The translations under genes and the position numbers were made by a program. From Mesostigma viride (lineage: Eukaryota > Streptophyta > Mesostigmatophyceae > Mesostigmatales > Mesostigmataceae), in assembly GCA_009746045.1 (NCBI GenBank), contig RPFO01000253.1, forward strand, positions 3,478,636 to 3,542,635: DNA of 64,000 bases. Reading direction: 5' to 3'. Each line of letters starts with the position of its first letter. The stretch's first letter is position 1. Shown here piece by piece: positions 10,322 to 45,437 of the stretch. The notes beneath the pieces are model-generated. The model was not told the origin of the DNA, did no database searches, and worked only from the letters and a program-made list of their open reading frames with translations.

Positions 10322-11278
10322 GCTCGGAGAAGGAAGAGGGGAGAGGAAGAGGGAGGAGGAAGAGGGGAGGAGGAAGAGGGGGAGGAGGATATTGCTGAGG
10401 GGCACCCGCCCGGGGTGGGTGGGGGGCAGGCGGAGGGGGAGAAAGGGGATGGGGATGGGGAGGAGGGAGGAGGGGGAGGGGGAGAGGGACGGGGGAGGAG
10501 ATGGAAGGGGAGGGAAAAAGCGCAGTCGGGATGATGGAGGCTCGCGGGAGGAGACAATGGGGGGGATGAAGACAAAAGGGGGGGAGGTAAGCGCCAGCGT
10601 GCTGGTGAAGGAGACTCGAGGCCTGTCGTTGGAAACGCCGGCGGGCGTATCTGTGATGAGGAGGGGGATCGCCAGCGGGAGGGAGGCTCGCGGCCTGTTA
10701 CTGGAAACGCCGGCGGGCGTATCTGTGATGAGGAGGGGGATCGCCAGCAGGAAGGAGGCTCGCGGCCTGTTACTGGAAACGCCGGCGGGCGTATCTGTGA
10801 TGAGGATGGGGATCGCCAGCAGGAAGCAGGCTCGCGGCCTGTTACTGGTAGCGCCGGCGGGCGTTCCCGATTTACGGGAGGCGGTCGTGTCCGACAGATG
10901 GGAATGAGGCCTCGTCAGGATTCATGGGGACCCCCGGTTGAGGGGACCCCCGCCCTCGCCTCGGTTTCTTTGGGTCTGGGTGACGATCCCGTACCGTCGT
11001 CAGGAAGGACGGTTGTGATGACTTTGCCCCCCCGCTCGACGGGGATGGAGCAATGCCCGAACACGATACTGCTGAATGAGGATGACGATCCGGAGCCGTC
11101 GGCTGACACGGATTTTGTTGCGAGCACCCCACTGCAGAAGAGGGTATTGGAGGCTCGTAACGTGGAGGGTCCGCCGAAAGTCTCAGGTGGAGGGCCGGCG
11201 TTTGCCGGATTGATGCGCCCGACTGAGGTGGTCGATGTTGAGGCGCCGCCAGGGACATCGGCCGACACTATACATTGA
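5166..11278 (+). CDS. Large multi-exon protein, unknown, with frameshifts
   Basis: Inferred exons: 5166-5840, 5962-6018, 6146-6226, 6351-6857, 7300-about 7937, about 7938-8486, 8743-about 10586 and 10898-11278; all junctions are GT-AG and phase 0. The N-terminus is Pro/Gly/Ala-rich; later parts hold Lys-rich helices, a run of GKGK repeats, a 14-Asp tract near 10,280-10,320 and a KKRSRDD nuclear-signal-like stretch. No domain recognised. Reading is broken twice. At 7922-7929 a seven-G run shifts the frame so that the stop TGA overlaps the next ATG (ATGA); one extra G would join the halves. In the G/A-rich 10,323-10,500 segment the frame must change again. These may be assembly errors in homopolymers or true lesions. 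AATAAA follows at 11,349. Confidence 0.62.
6282..6303 (+). repeat. Hairpin motif inside an intron
   Basis: GTTACGACGGCC then GGCGTTTC; the core is ACGAC-GGCC-GGCGT with one internal A-G mismatch. It lies in the 124-nt intron 6227-6350 of the large unknown gene. Confidence 0.82.
6858..7299 (+). repeat. Intron made of three exon-edge/hairpin repeats
   Basis: This intron consists of three degenerate units of about 150 bp. Each begins with a copy of the exon 3' edge and donor (GGAATGAG then GTAAGT at 6858; a ruined copy near 7004 reading CCAAGT; an intact GTAAGT copy at about 7161), continues with a G-rich phrase, and carries a hairpin motif (6915, 7066, 7218; GCGAC-GGCC-GGCGT). Either donor-like site could be used. 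The acceptor AACGCAG ends at 7299. Confidence 0.85.
8496..8653 (+). repeat. Three hairpin motifs in an intron
   Basis: Copies at 8496, 8575 and 8632 with core GCGAC-CGCC-GGCGT; the second and third begin GAT instead of GTT. They fill most of intron 8487-8742, and the first begins 9 nt after the donor GTAAGC. Spacing is 79 and 57 nt. Confidence 0.85.
10587..10897 (+). repeat. Intron with 72-bp array of inverted hairpins
   Basis: After the donor GTAAGC at 10,587, four units of exactly 72 bp carry the hairpin in the opposite orientation (GAAACGCCGGCGGGCGTATC at 10,632, 10,704 and 10,776; a changed copy at 10,848). Read on the minus strand, the first three are ACGCC-CGCC-GGCGT, fully Watson-Crick paired. 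The unit length is a multiple of three, so an open frame of 24-residue repeats runs through it. I read it as an intron because GTAAGC and CGACAG flank it in phase, like the neighbouring introns. Confidence 0.75.
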
Positions 11279-11348
11279 TGGATCTTCGATCGACCAAGGA
11301 TGCCCTTCCACGCTCCAACGGTACATTCGGCCGGTAAATTTCATTTTC

Positions 11349-11354
11349 AATAAA
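11349..11354 (+). terminator. AATAAA polyadenylation-type signal
   Basis: AATAAA 71 nt after the stop at 11,278, in an AT-rich gap. It supports a transcript end here, unless the following ORF is a further exon. Confidence 0.45.
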
Positions 11355-11460
11355 CGAGTTTAATAAGTACCTTAATATATATTTCTACATAAGTTTTTTT
11401 GCATCAGTCCATGGCTTCATTGATTTCTCACACGACCCTTCCGTATTCATGTTAATTGGC

Positions 11461-12171
11461 ATGTGCTTACGTGCAGGGAAAGGCGAAGAAGAAACTCCAG
11501 TTCGGTTTCCCCGTGGATCCGCGTCTGGGACTGTGTCCAGAGAGGCCGGCCGTGTTGTTGGCCAGGCCGCGGTCGGCGAACCAGTTGCACAACCGGGGGC
11601 GGGAGGGGACGAGCTCCCACCCAACGCACCAACTCACGCACCAGCCTTACCGTGCGGTCAGCCAGAAAAAACGTACGAAGAGTTGATGGCAGAGGCGGCG
11701 GCTGCGCAGGGGCAGAAGGCAAAACGTCGGGGAGGGGGCAGGCGAGGGGCGGGGCAGGAGACGGAGGGTGCCGACGAACCTGCACAGCCGCAGAAGGGTG
11801 GTGGTCAGGGCAGAGATGCGACGGCCGAAAACCGAATCAGGGACGTTCGGCCGGACGTCCGGATGCGCTTTATGGATGGCGCGAAACTGAGTCGCGGAGG
11901 TTGGAGTTCGAAATGGGTAGACGACGTGTGCATAAACTGGGAGCACAAGTACCCCAAGAAGGAAGATTTTCCGCTCTTTGGCACCCTCCTGGGCAAAGAG
12001 AGGGAGAAGGTGGTGTTCAGATGGTTTGATGAAGGGCACGACCTCGGTTGGAGTAATGAGTGCGAGCAAAAGTTTCGTTTCCCTCTGAAGTTCGCTAGAG
12101 AACATGTTACTCTCCTGAAGGAAGGCGCCAGCTGGGACAACATTCCTTCATATCGACCTGGCAAGCGATGA
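11461..12171 (+). CDS. Unknown basic protein, or last exon of the large gene
   Basis: Open from an ATG at 11,461, but TACGTGCAG ending at 11,476 looks like a splice acceptor, so coding may begin at 11,477 as a final exon of the preceding gene. The N-terminal half is Gly/Ala/Arg-rich with KAKRRGGGRR. The C-terminal 100 residues look folded, with Trp and aromatic residues (SKWVDDVCINWEHKY, FRWFDEGHDLGW). No family recognised. AATAAA follows at 12,395. Composition and lack of stops support coding; the gene boundary is open. Confidence 0.55.
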   Translation: MCLRAGKGEEETPVRFPRGSASGTVSREAGRVVGQAAVGEPVAQPGAGGDELPPNAPTHAPALPCGQPEKTYEELMAEAAAAQGQKAKRRGGGRRGAGQETEGADEPAQPQKGGGQGRDATAENRIRDVRPDVRMRFMDGAKLSRGGWSSKWVDDVCINWEHKYPKKEDFPLFGTLLGKEREKVVFRWFDEGHDLGWSNECEQKFRFPLKFAREHVTLLKEGASWDNIPSYRPGKR

Positions 12172-12394
12172 TGGGCGAGGACTTTGCACGAAATCGCGTT
12201 TTGCACGTAATTGCCCACCGCAACGTGGAGAAATGCAGATGTACATAGTAGTTGGATCAGTTACCGTGACTTTGGGCAGTTTAGTAGTTGGGGTGACGTG
12301 TCCAATGTATATATGGTGGGGCGCGTCCAAGGGGGTCCACGCTGATTGAGCACTTGCATGTGTTCTTTCAACATATTCGGACATGTATGAAATG

Positions 12395-12400
12395 AATAAA
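12395..12400 (+). terminator. AATAAA polyadenylation-type signal
   Basis: AATAAA 224 nt after the stop at 12,171 in AT-rich DNA. It is the last visible element of the compact gene island. Confidence 0.35.
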
Positions 12401-14037
12401 TTGTTTGGACGATTGCAAATTGATTGATTGAAGAATGAGATACCATTAATAATTGAAAAATGTAAAACCTCATTGTGAATTTGTACTTCAAACTTTCACA
12501 TGCATGCCCCAAATTGTGCATTTGTGCAGGTTTTAATTATGAGAAGTAGCATTTCTCTACAAATATTGAGAAATTTAGGGGCACTTGGGGTTGTTGGCCA
12601 TGTTCATTCATGATAAAATGGACTTTTTATGCTGTAAAATCATATTCCACTAGTCCAAAACGCTGCTTTCATGACGTCAAAAGTACCAGCAATGGCCCTA
12701 GGTTGGAGCAGTAGATGTTGGGGACGCCCCCCAAGTCTGTGGGGGCTCCGCGTGTGACCGTGTATTCATAGCGATTCGGGCCGCGGTGCCCACAACCCTG
12801 TAACTAGGACCTAGATAGCTTACACAATCCATTCCTTAAACTCCAATTATGGTATTAATGCACCTTGTGGCTTGCATTTAAGTCTCACAATCGTTTATGC
12901 CCTGATCACGCAGGATGCTTCCGTCCCCACCGTCTAGGTCATCTAGTCGCTCTTAGCGTTAGCAAGCCATATCTCAACGAACAAGGCTACACATTTCCAT
13001 CTCCATGCATATCCATGATCATGAACGACTCGAAAGCGCGGATAAGATAATGGCATGCTCGAGCTACCATGGTCCGGATTCTCCAGATTTCTGGCCTGCG
13101 CTTGTTGTCTCATTGATATTACCGATACCCCCCCCTTCCGGGGGAAGCATGTAGCTGCCAACCATGGTACCAAATTCCCCCCAAAACATACACAGGCTTC
13201 CTGGCACAAGTTGCACTGTAAAAGTAATGTCACAACAAGCGAGATGGGGTACCAAACTACCATTCATCCCAGTTGACTGGTGTGGCAATCAAGCTGAAAA
13301 TCAACCCACACTGGCCGCCTGGCTAAATTTGCCTTGCCCGCATGCACCTTGGACTCCTTGCTGCTTTCCCACTCGCACAGCGCATCTGCCGTCGCCATGT
13401 AGCTGCATGATGACTTTTCCTCTTGGATGTAACATTCCAATGGAAGCCTGCCATCAGGCATATAAATATATTAGTGGCAGCAACCTGAAAACGAATCTGG
13501 CCATCATCACCTGGGGTGATCCTCGTTGTACCCATTAGAAGACCATCCCAGGTTGCCCAAGCTACTAAGAAATAAATATTCACAGCAATTAGTAGCTCTC
13601 ATGAAGTTCAACACTCCAGATACTCTTCCAAGATTTCATTCTGGTTGTGGTACATGGCATGTATGCCAGTCCATTCTCATGGCATAGAACCTGCAAGGGC
13701 ACGTTGCCAGCTTTTCCGCGCCTTTATCAGCCCGAACCCGAGCGCCCTAGCCAAGTCAAATGGGCTTAACCAGGTGACAGCAGGTGCCAAGTCCACTTGA
13801 CCCGTCACGGGTGTGCCGGGTTAAGAGAGAAGTGGACACAAAGACACAGGGTCTAAGCGTACAGCAACCGGAGGAACCCATCATGTGGGTAACTAGGCCC
13901 AAGCACCGCCAGCCTATACACCTAACCCATGCCGTCCCAGAAGGAAGAAACTGGAAGTCGTGCCAGTTGCAGCAGTTCTTAACCGAAACTGAACCCGCGG
14001 CCCCTTCCGGTTCGCCCAGGCCCTTGTATAAAGGTTA
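12401..14037. other. No recognised gene
   Basis: Apart from the dispersed repeat at 12,880-13,111 I see no supportable gene. ORFs are short and lack coding character. The hairpin motif and the compact gene spacing stop at about 12.2 kb, so this stretch marks the change to the sparse landscape that follows. Confidence 0.6.
12880..13111 (-). repeat. Dispersed repeat R1, copy 1 (inverted)
   Basis: The reverse complement of this stretch aligns with 43,987-44,225 along most of its length (shared phrases GAGAATCCGGACCATGGTAG and GGAAATGTGTAGCCTTGTTC), and its start matches a short fragment at 53,190. Divergence is obvious by eye, so it is an old interspersed element, perhaps a SINE or a decayed transposon end. 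No coding capacity or terminal repeats seen. Confidence 0.8.
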
Positions 14038-14310
14038 TCAGAACAACGTGTGACAGCCTGCGGGTACAACCGGGCCTAGAGGTCTCCGGATGTTCAACCC
14101 TCTAATCAGCACCGGGAGGTCATCGCATCCAGCTTCCTCAAACAGGTCCAAAACCCGCTCCGACAGCTTCCCAGCTTTTATCACCAGCTCGAATAAATCC
14201 AGCACAATGTCCTGGGGCAGACTGGCCAGGCTCTTGTATTTGTGGATGTTCTTCACAATACACTCCGCGCTGAGCCGCGCCAAGCTGGGCGGCGAGTTTT
14301 TACCAGGCAT
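14038..14310 (-). CDS. Possible exon, LRR/BC-box-type N-terminus
   Basis: The minus-strand reading begins MPGKNSPPSLARL and runs through amphipathic helices (SLASLPQDIVLDLFELVI, ERVLDLFEEAGCDDLPVLI). The pattern SLxxL..C...I-x2-NI followed by LPxDIxLxLF resembles the first helices of leucine-rich-repeat (RNI-like/ZYG11-type) proteins that contact elongin or F-box partners. No further exons were found on either side, so this may be a gene fragment or the 5' exon of a gene that was lost. The family link is inference from the sequence pattern alone. Confidence 0.35.
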   Translation of the reverse strand: MPGKNSPPSLARLSAECIVKNIHKYKSLASLPQDIVLDLFELVIKAGKLSERVLDLFEEAGCDDLPVLIRGLNIRRPLGPVVPAGCHTLF

Positions 14311-15146
14311 AATTCGTGTAAGGGAGCCTCCTTTCGAAGATACTGGGGTTCATCCCTGTGTTAGCAGGTCACTCCGTTTAGGGGTAAACTATCAACTGGT
14401 TATTAGTCCAACCTGCAAACACATCCCGCATTGCAGGCAAAATGTGTGCAAGCGTGGCCAAGCCTCGCCACGTTTGGGAACCCTTTGTCTCCTGTAATTT
14501 AACACCCAAAACAAAAGCGACCATACTTGCAAGCCCTCGTGCCTGTTCTGCGCAAAAGCACCATTTTGTCCTTTCACAAAAGCCAATATCCCCAACAAAG
14601 CCGTCCGATATGCAAAAGCCAAAGCCCCAATGTATCTGTCGCAAAATTTGGCGCGGCGGGCGTCAGGTGCCTTTTAGTACCTCGTCAAATTTCATGGAGA
14701 GAACGTGCTATTCGCACTCATTGATCGAGGTAAGCAAGCCCACGACCCATGGTAATTTGAAGCCATCGTCTGTAGAAATTGATTGGGTCAGTCCTGGCGA
14801 GTGGCGACAATCTCATCAATGTTTGTGCTGGAAAAAAGGTAATTCGTAAGGCGAGGGCTCTCTACAGGAATGTGGCAGAAAGTGAGAAAGCGCTGGGCTT
14901 TGTTCGTGGGTTCGTCCCGTCCAAAGTTCCGGGCTTCCGGCCTCGAGTAAAAGGACTTCATGGATCAGAAAAAGATTCTCCGAGGTACAAGCGGTACAGA
15001 TGTTAGCAAGACATACCGTATAAGTGATGACGCCACACTGCCACAGGGCACGAGCCTCACCCCAAACCCCGAGCGACATCAGCTATGGAGTAATCTGTTG
15101 TGGGCAATTCTACGTCATGCCAATCGCCGGCCGTTTAGTGTTGTAA
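14311..15146. other. Upstream region of the SelD-NDH gene
   Basis: No gene supported. It holds the 5' flank and presumably the promoter of the SelD-NDH gene. An in-frame TAA at 15,144 closes the reading frame upstream of its first exon. Confidence 0.5.
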
Positions 15147-15218
15147 CCTGAACGTTGCCTCGAGCATCGACCGCGTAGGTTCAAGCGCGGAAAATATTTT
15201 TTTAGATATATCTGCCAC

Positions 15219-41334
<26,116 letters not shown>

Positions 41335-41698
41335 GTATCAAAAAGCCGGTGTGGTACCAATGGGATAGAACTAGCCCATGCAGTAATAGCTCGAGGTACT
41401 GCCAAATCACAACTAAAGGAAGTGGTGATTCCGCACGCCCATGACTAGCGGCGTGTTGCGAGCTAAGTGGCTTTATTCGCCGGCACATGCTTGGACTCGA
41501 ATCTTCCCATGCATATTTCAAAAAAACATGATGTAAACCAAGAAATGGCGCGAACGTTCAAAGCCATGCCTTGTCCCTATCCTAATCCATCCCACATCCC
41601 ATCTCAACATGACAGAACATTTCACGATGCAGCGCAACATGACACAACGCGACACAACACCGCACAGCACAGCGCAGCATAACTGGCCATAAGACAAC

Positions 41699-41870
41699 AG
41701 AGCACGACACAGCACAGCACAGCACAGCACAGCACAGCACAGCACAGCACAGCACAGCACAGCACAGCACAGCACAGCACAGCACAGCACAGCACAGCAC
41801 AGCACACCACAGCACAGCACAGCACAGCACAGCACAGCACAGCACAGCACAGCACAGCACAGCACGACAC
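41699..41870 (+). repeat. (CACAG)n pentanucleotide array
   Basis: Nearly pure CACAG repeats, fading into ACACAACG-like variants on both sides (about 41,620-41,960). The Cys/Ala/Val-Leu readings on the minus strand are artefacts. Confidence 0.95.
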
Positions 41871-43986
41871 AGCGCAGCTCAACATGGCACAGCACGACGC
41901 GTCACGGCACGAAACAGCACAGCAGGGCACAGCACAGCAGAGCACAGCACCACATCTCGCAGCAGAGCCCAACTCAACTCAAGTTGACTCGGGTCAGTTC
42001 AGCTCAGCTCAACGCTAATTAACTCTGTTCAACTCTATCCGGCACGCATGCCCTTTCTGCCGTCTATTCAGCCGAACCATTGGTGGATGTCAGAGCATTG
42101 AGTAAGTTTCTCTGCCCACATTTGCTGGCAGGCCCGTTGATGGCATATTCTACTCACCGTCTTATACCTTTTGTTCATGTCATATAAACATATATATATT
42201 TTTGTTGTTCTGCTGCCCCGTCGATGGCATGTACTACTCATCGTCTTGCAGGTGAACGAGTTGCAAGGGGGTCTCAGGGAAAGCATGCCGGTGACACTCA
42301 TGCGGTCCCTGCATCACTGAGCCTTAGTAAAGCTCTCCTTGCTCCAGCGATGATGCTTCAGCTTTCCTTGCACCTTCAACGACGCACAAGGCCTTGCACC
42401 TTCAACGACGCACAAGGCCTCCTTGCATCGTTAAGGAAACCTTGAAGACGGTGGGTTAGCATGGTGTGTAGAGGAGGAGGTTTGGTGCACGACATTGATT
42501 AAGGAAGTGTGAAGCAAGATTCCCAAAGTGCGTGAGGGAGCATGCATGGCTGCTGGACGTCGGGACATTCAATGCCCAGCCCAACCCATGTAGTAAAACC
42601 TGGGATCGCCCAAAGCTGGGAACGCATGGAGCGTTACAGGCCAGGTTTCCTGAATGAGTCACCCTGTGTGTGTGAATCACCTGTGCACAGCGTATTGAAG
42701 CTATGGGGATGCCAGGGCTTGTCTTGTTGAGGATGAGCTTAGCATAACAATGGCAGCTCCTTATTTAGTACGGCGGCGGCCGCAGCTACCTGATTCCCCT
42801 AACTACACGACAGCTTTGCAAGGCAACCCGACAATATCACACGCTATAGGATAATGGGAGCCCTGAGGTGGCCGCCCTGCTTACTAGGCCATGAGCCATG
42901 GAGCAGCTCAATGCCACCACCCGCATAACATGCACCGCTCCCGAGCCCTTCATCATGGCTGCCAGCACAGGGTTCCAGCGCTGGACGCTCAAGGAGCTGC
43001 CTTGGGAGCCCATCTGTTGCCAACCCCGTGTGGCCAACCAGCATCATGCTGAAACCAGCCGTCTTAATTGCCGGGCGATGACCAGCTGGACGCTGGGGAG
43101 GGCCCTACTGGGGCACTGTGCAACAGCGCAACCTGGACCTACCGCTTTGCGACGCAACCACTATTTGAAGAAGGAGCCATTCGTTGGGACTGGCCAGCTC
43201 CCACGCGGTGAGGCACGGATCCCATGCATCCCCCTGCAACAGCTGGCCCAAGGTGCTTGCTAGAGTGGCTGCCCATTATTGTGTGCAAAGGTGTACATAG
43301 GATGTTAACTTTTCGCGTGCTGCTTGATGCAGCCACCATACATGTCGGTGCTTCCTATTCTTCCATGGGGCATGTCAGCAAGGCCTACCTGTCGCGGATC
43401 GCAAGTCACTAGCGGTCCTTTTGCGGCAGATCCATCCCACGTGGGGTGGCCATGCGGATTGTGGGTTCCGGCAGATGGTGAGAGGCAGATCAATGGTGCA
43501 ATATGATGCAGAGCCCGTCTTGAGGCTGTTCAAGTCACCGGATGAGGGAGGCCCTCATATCATCAAGGCTGTTGGTTCTGTGGTATGCACGCATGACACT
43601 ATCATTAAAGATTACAGCACTTGCAGAACATCTTTGATGGAGCCTACCTTGATCTTTTCTTGGTGTGTAGGACTGGGGCGTGCTTCAGGCTGTACAACAA
43701 GCGATGTTTTGACATCACGCATGTGTCCATCCATGATGCATGATCAGGTCGGGCATCGGTGACAGCTCACAATTCATATCTGGACTTAGACATGCTTCTT
43801 TACAGTGTTTGGCGCACATCTAAACATTATTGAAGCTGATGAGAATGATGTGGTGGTTTTATGGAGCTACCATGTGTCTTCATTAAATTCACCCAAATTT
43901 AACATAATTCAAAAAGCTAGTCATGGTCATCATGCGCCCCCGGTAACTACGTGTCTTCATTGAATTCACCCAAACGTAAAATCAAG

Positions 43987-44225
43987 GAGACAACCAGCGC
44001 AGGCTGCAGAAAACTGGAGAATCCGGACCATGGTAGCTCAAGCCTGCTGTTATCTTTTCCGCGTAATTCTCGAGTCGTCCGGGATGATGAATATGAATGG
44101 CGATGGAAATGTGTAGCCTTGTTCATTGAAATTATGGCTGGCTTATACGTGAAGAGCGACGTAGATGACCCAAAGCGTGGGGCCGGAAACAGCTTTCTTG
44201 ATCAGGCCGGGCATGTGTTTCGAGC
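43987..44225 (+). repeat. Dispersed repeat R1, copy 2
   Basis: Aligns with the reverse complement of 12,880-13,111 over about 230 bp. The start (GAGACAACCAGCGCAGG..GAGAATCCGGACCATGG) is the most conserved part and is the part also found at 53,190. Confidence 0.8.
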
Positions 44226-45437
44226 CTAACTGGGCGGGAGTGTCTAGCTACATAGTGGTGAGCACCCATCCACCTGGTTTAGGCCGGCGAGAAAGTAGGG
44301 GGGCATGTGCCTCAGAAGCCTGCACCGTGGTCTGCAGAGCCGTGAGCTGGGTTTGGAGCGACCTTGGTTTCTGGTGGTCTCCTTGGTTCCCCATTGCCTC
44401 CACCGTGTTGAGCGCTGTGGGATCAGCGATGTCACCTGGGCTGCTAATTCTCGGCCAGCGGCCAGGTCACGTGCTCCTCCAGCACTAGCTGGCCGGCGCG
44501 GAGGTCATCCTTGCAGAGGGAGGGAGCCGGTGTGGCGCTGGGTGGGAGGCTGGGTTGAGGAGCGCATCGAGAGTTTCGGGTTCTTTGAGCTGAAAGACGC
44601 TGGAACAAGGATAATCAGGCGAGGACAGCCAATGGCCATTACTTGCGATGGTTAATTGTTGTTTCTGAGAACCAGTTGTACGCCTGCAGGGCATTAAGAA
44701 TGTGCGTACTTTATGGGTCCTCACCTAGGTCAGACATGCCATACCTCGGATCTGTCGGCAGTGTTCAAAGCTACTGAGAAGTCGATTCTGACTTCTAAAG
44801 TGTAGCCTTGCTATAGTTGTTGGCATGCAAGGGAATTACCTTACCCCTTAGTTTGCAAGTTGCTGATCGGATTCAGCACTGCATGCTGGCCGTACCTGAT
44901 TGGGCCAATGATGTTTGGATGAGCCACATGCATCCCCGTTGTGGGTGGCAATGTTGGTTTATTATATAGGAAGATATTCATCATGTAGTTACCCACGCTT
45001 CCGACTACGTAATGGAGGAGTTGAGGCAAAATAACCCTTTGCTCATGAATCCTCTCATCAAGGCTCTCGTGGTCTCGATCGATCTGTCTACTTATTGTCC
45101 TCATCATAATTAGGAGAATAGAGAGGGGTGACGCAGTCCACGAAAGGTTGAAGTCGATCTCGCTGACCACATCTGGTGGACACCGGCGCGAGCATGAGCG
45201 ATGCACCGGTCGGTGTCTCTTCCATCATGCACGCTGAGGAACATTCTACCACTAACCATGGTACGTCCCGTTGAGTAAAAAATCCCAGCATAATATATTA
45301 GCGATTTCGAACAGACCAGGGATTAAAAAATGAATAATTCTTTATAAATGTACACTGCTGTGTTTTGCAAAGGCCGCGTGGCAGTGACGCTCAGAAGTAT
45401 GCGTACACTCCAGAAGGCGCTCAAGAGCTACCGGCTA

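Larger units (their letters stand above)
41335..45437. other. Intergenic, repeats only
   Basis: About 4 kb between the end of SelD-NDH and the end of the minus-strand DUF2993-like gene (convergent genes). It contains a pentanucleotide array, copy 2 of dispersed repeat R1, and small ORFs on both strands that I could not support as genes. Confidence 0.6.

Noticed and set aside
44244-44724. Short ORFs on both strands around 44.2-44.7 kb
   Set aside because: Some look protein-like (plus: ERIESFGFFELKDAGTRI) but both strands are equally plausible and no neighbouring exons fit.
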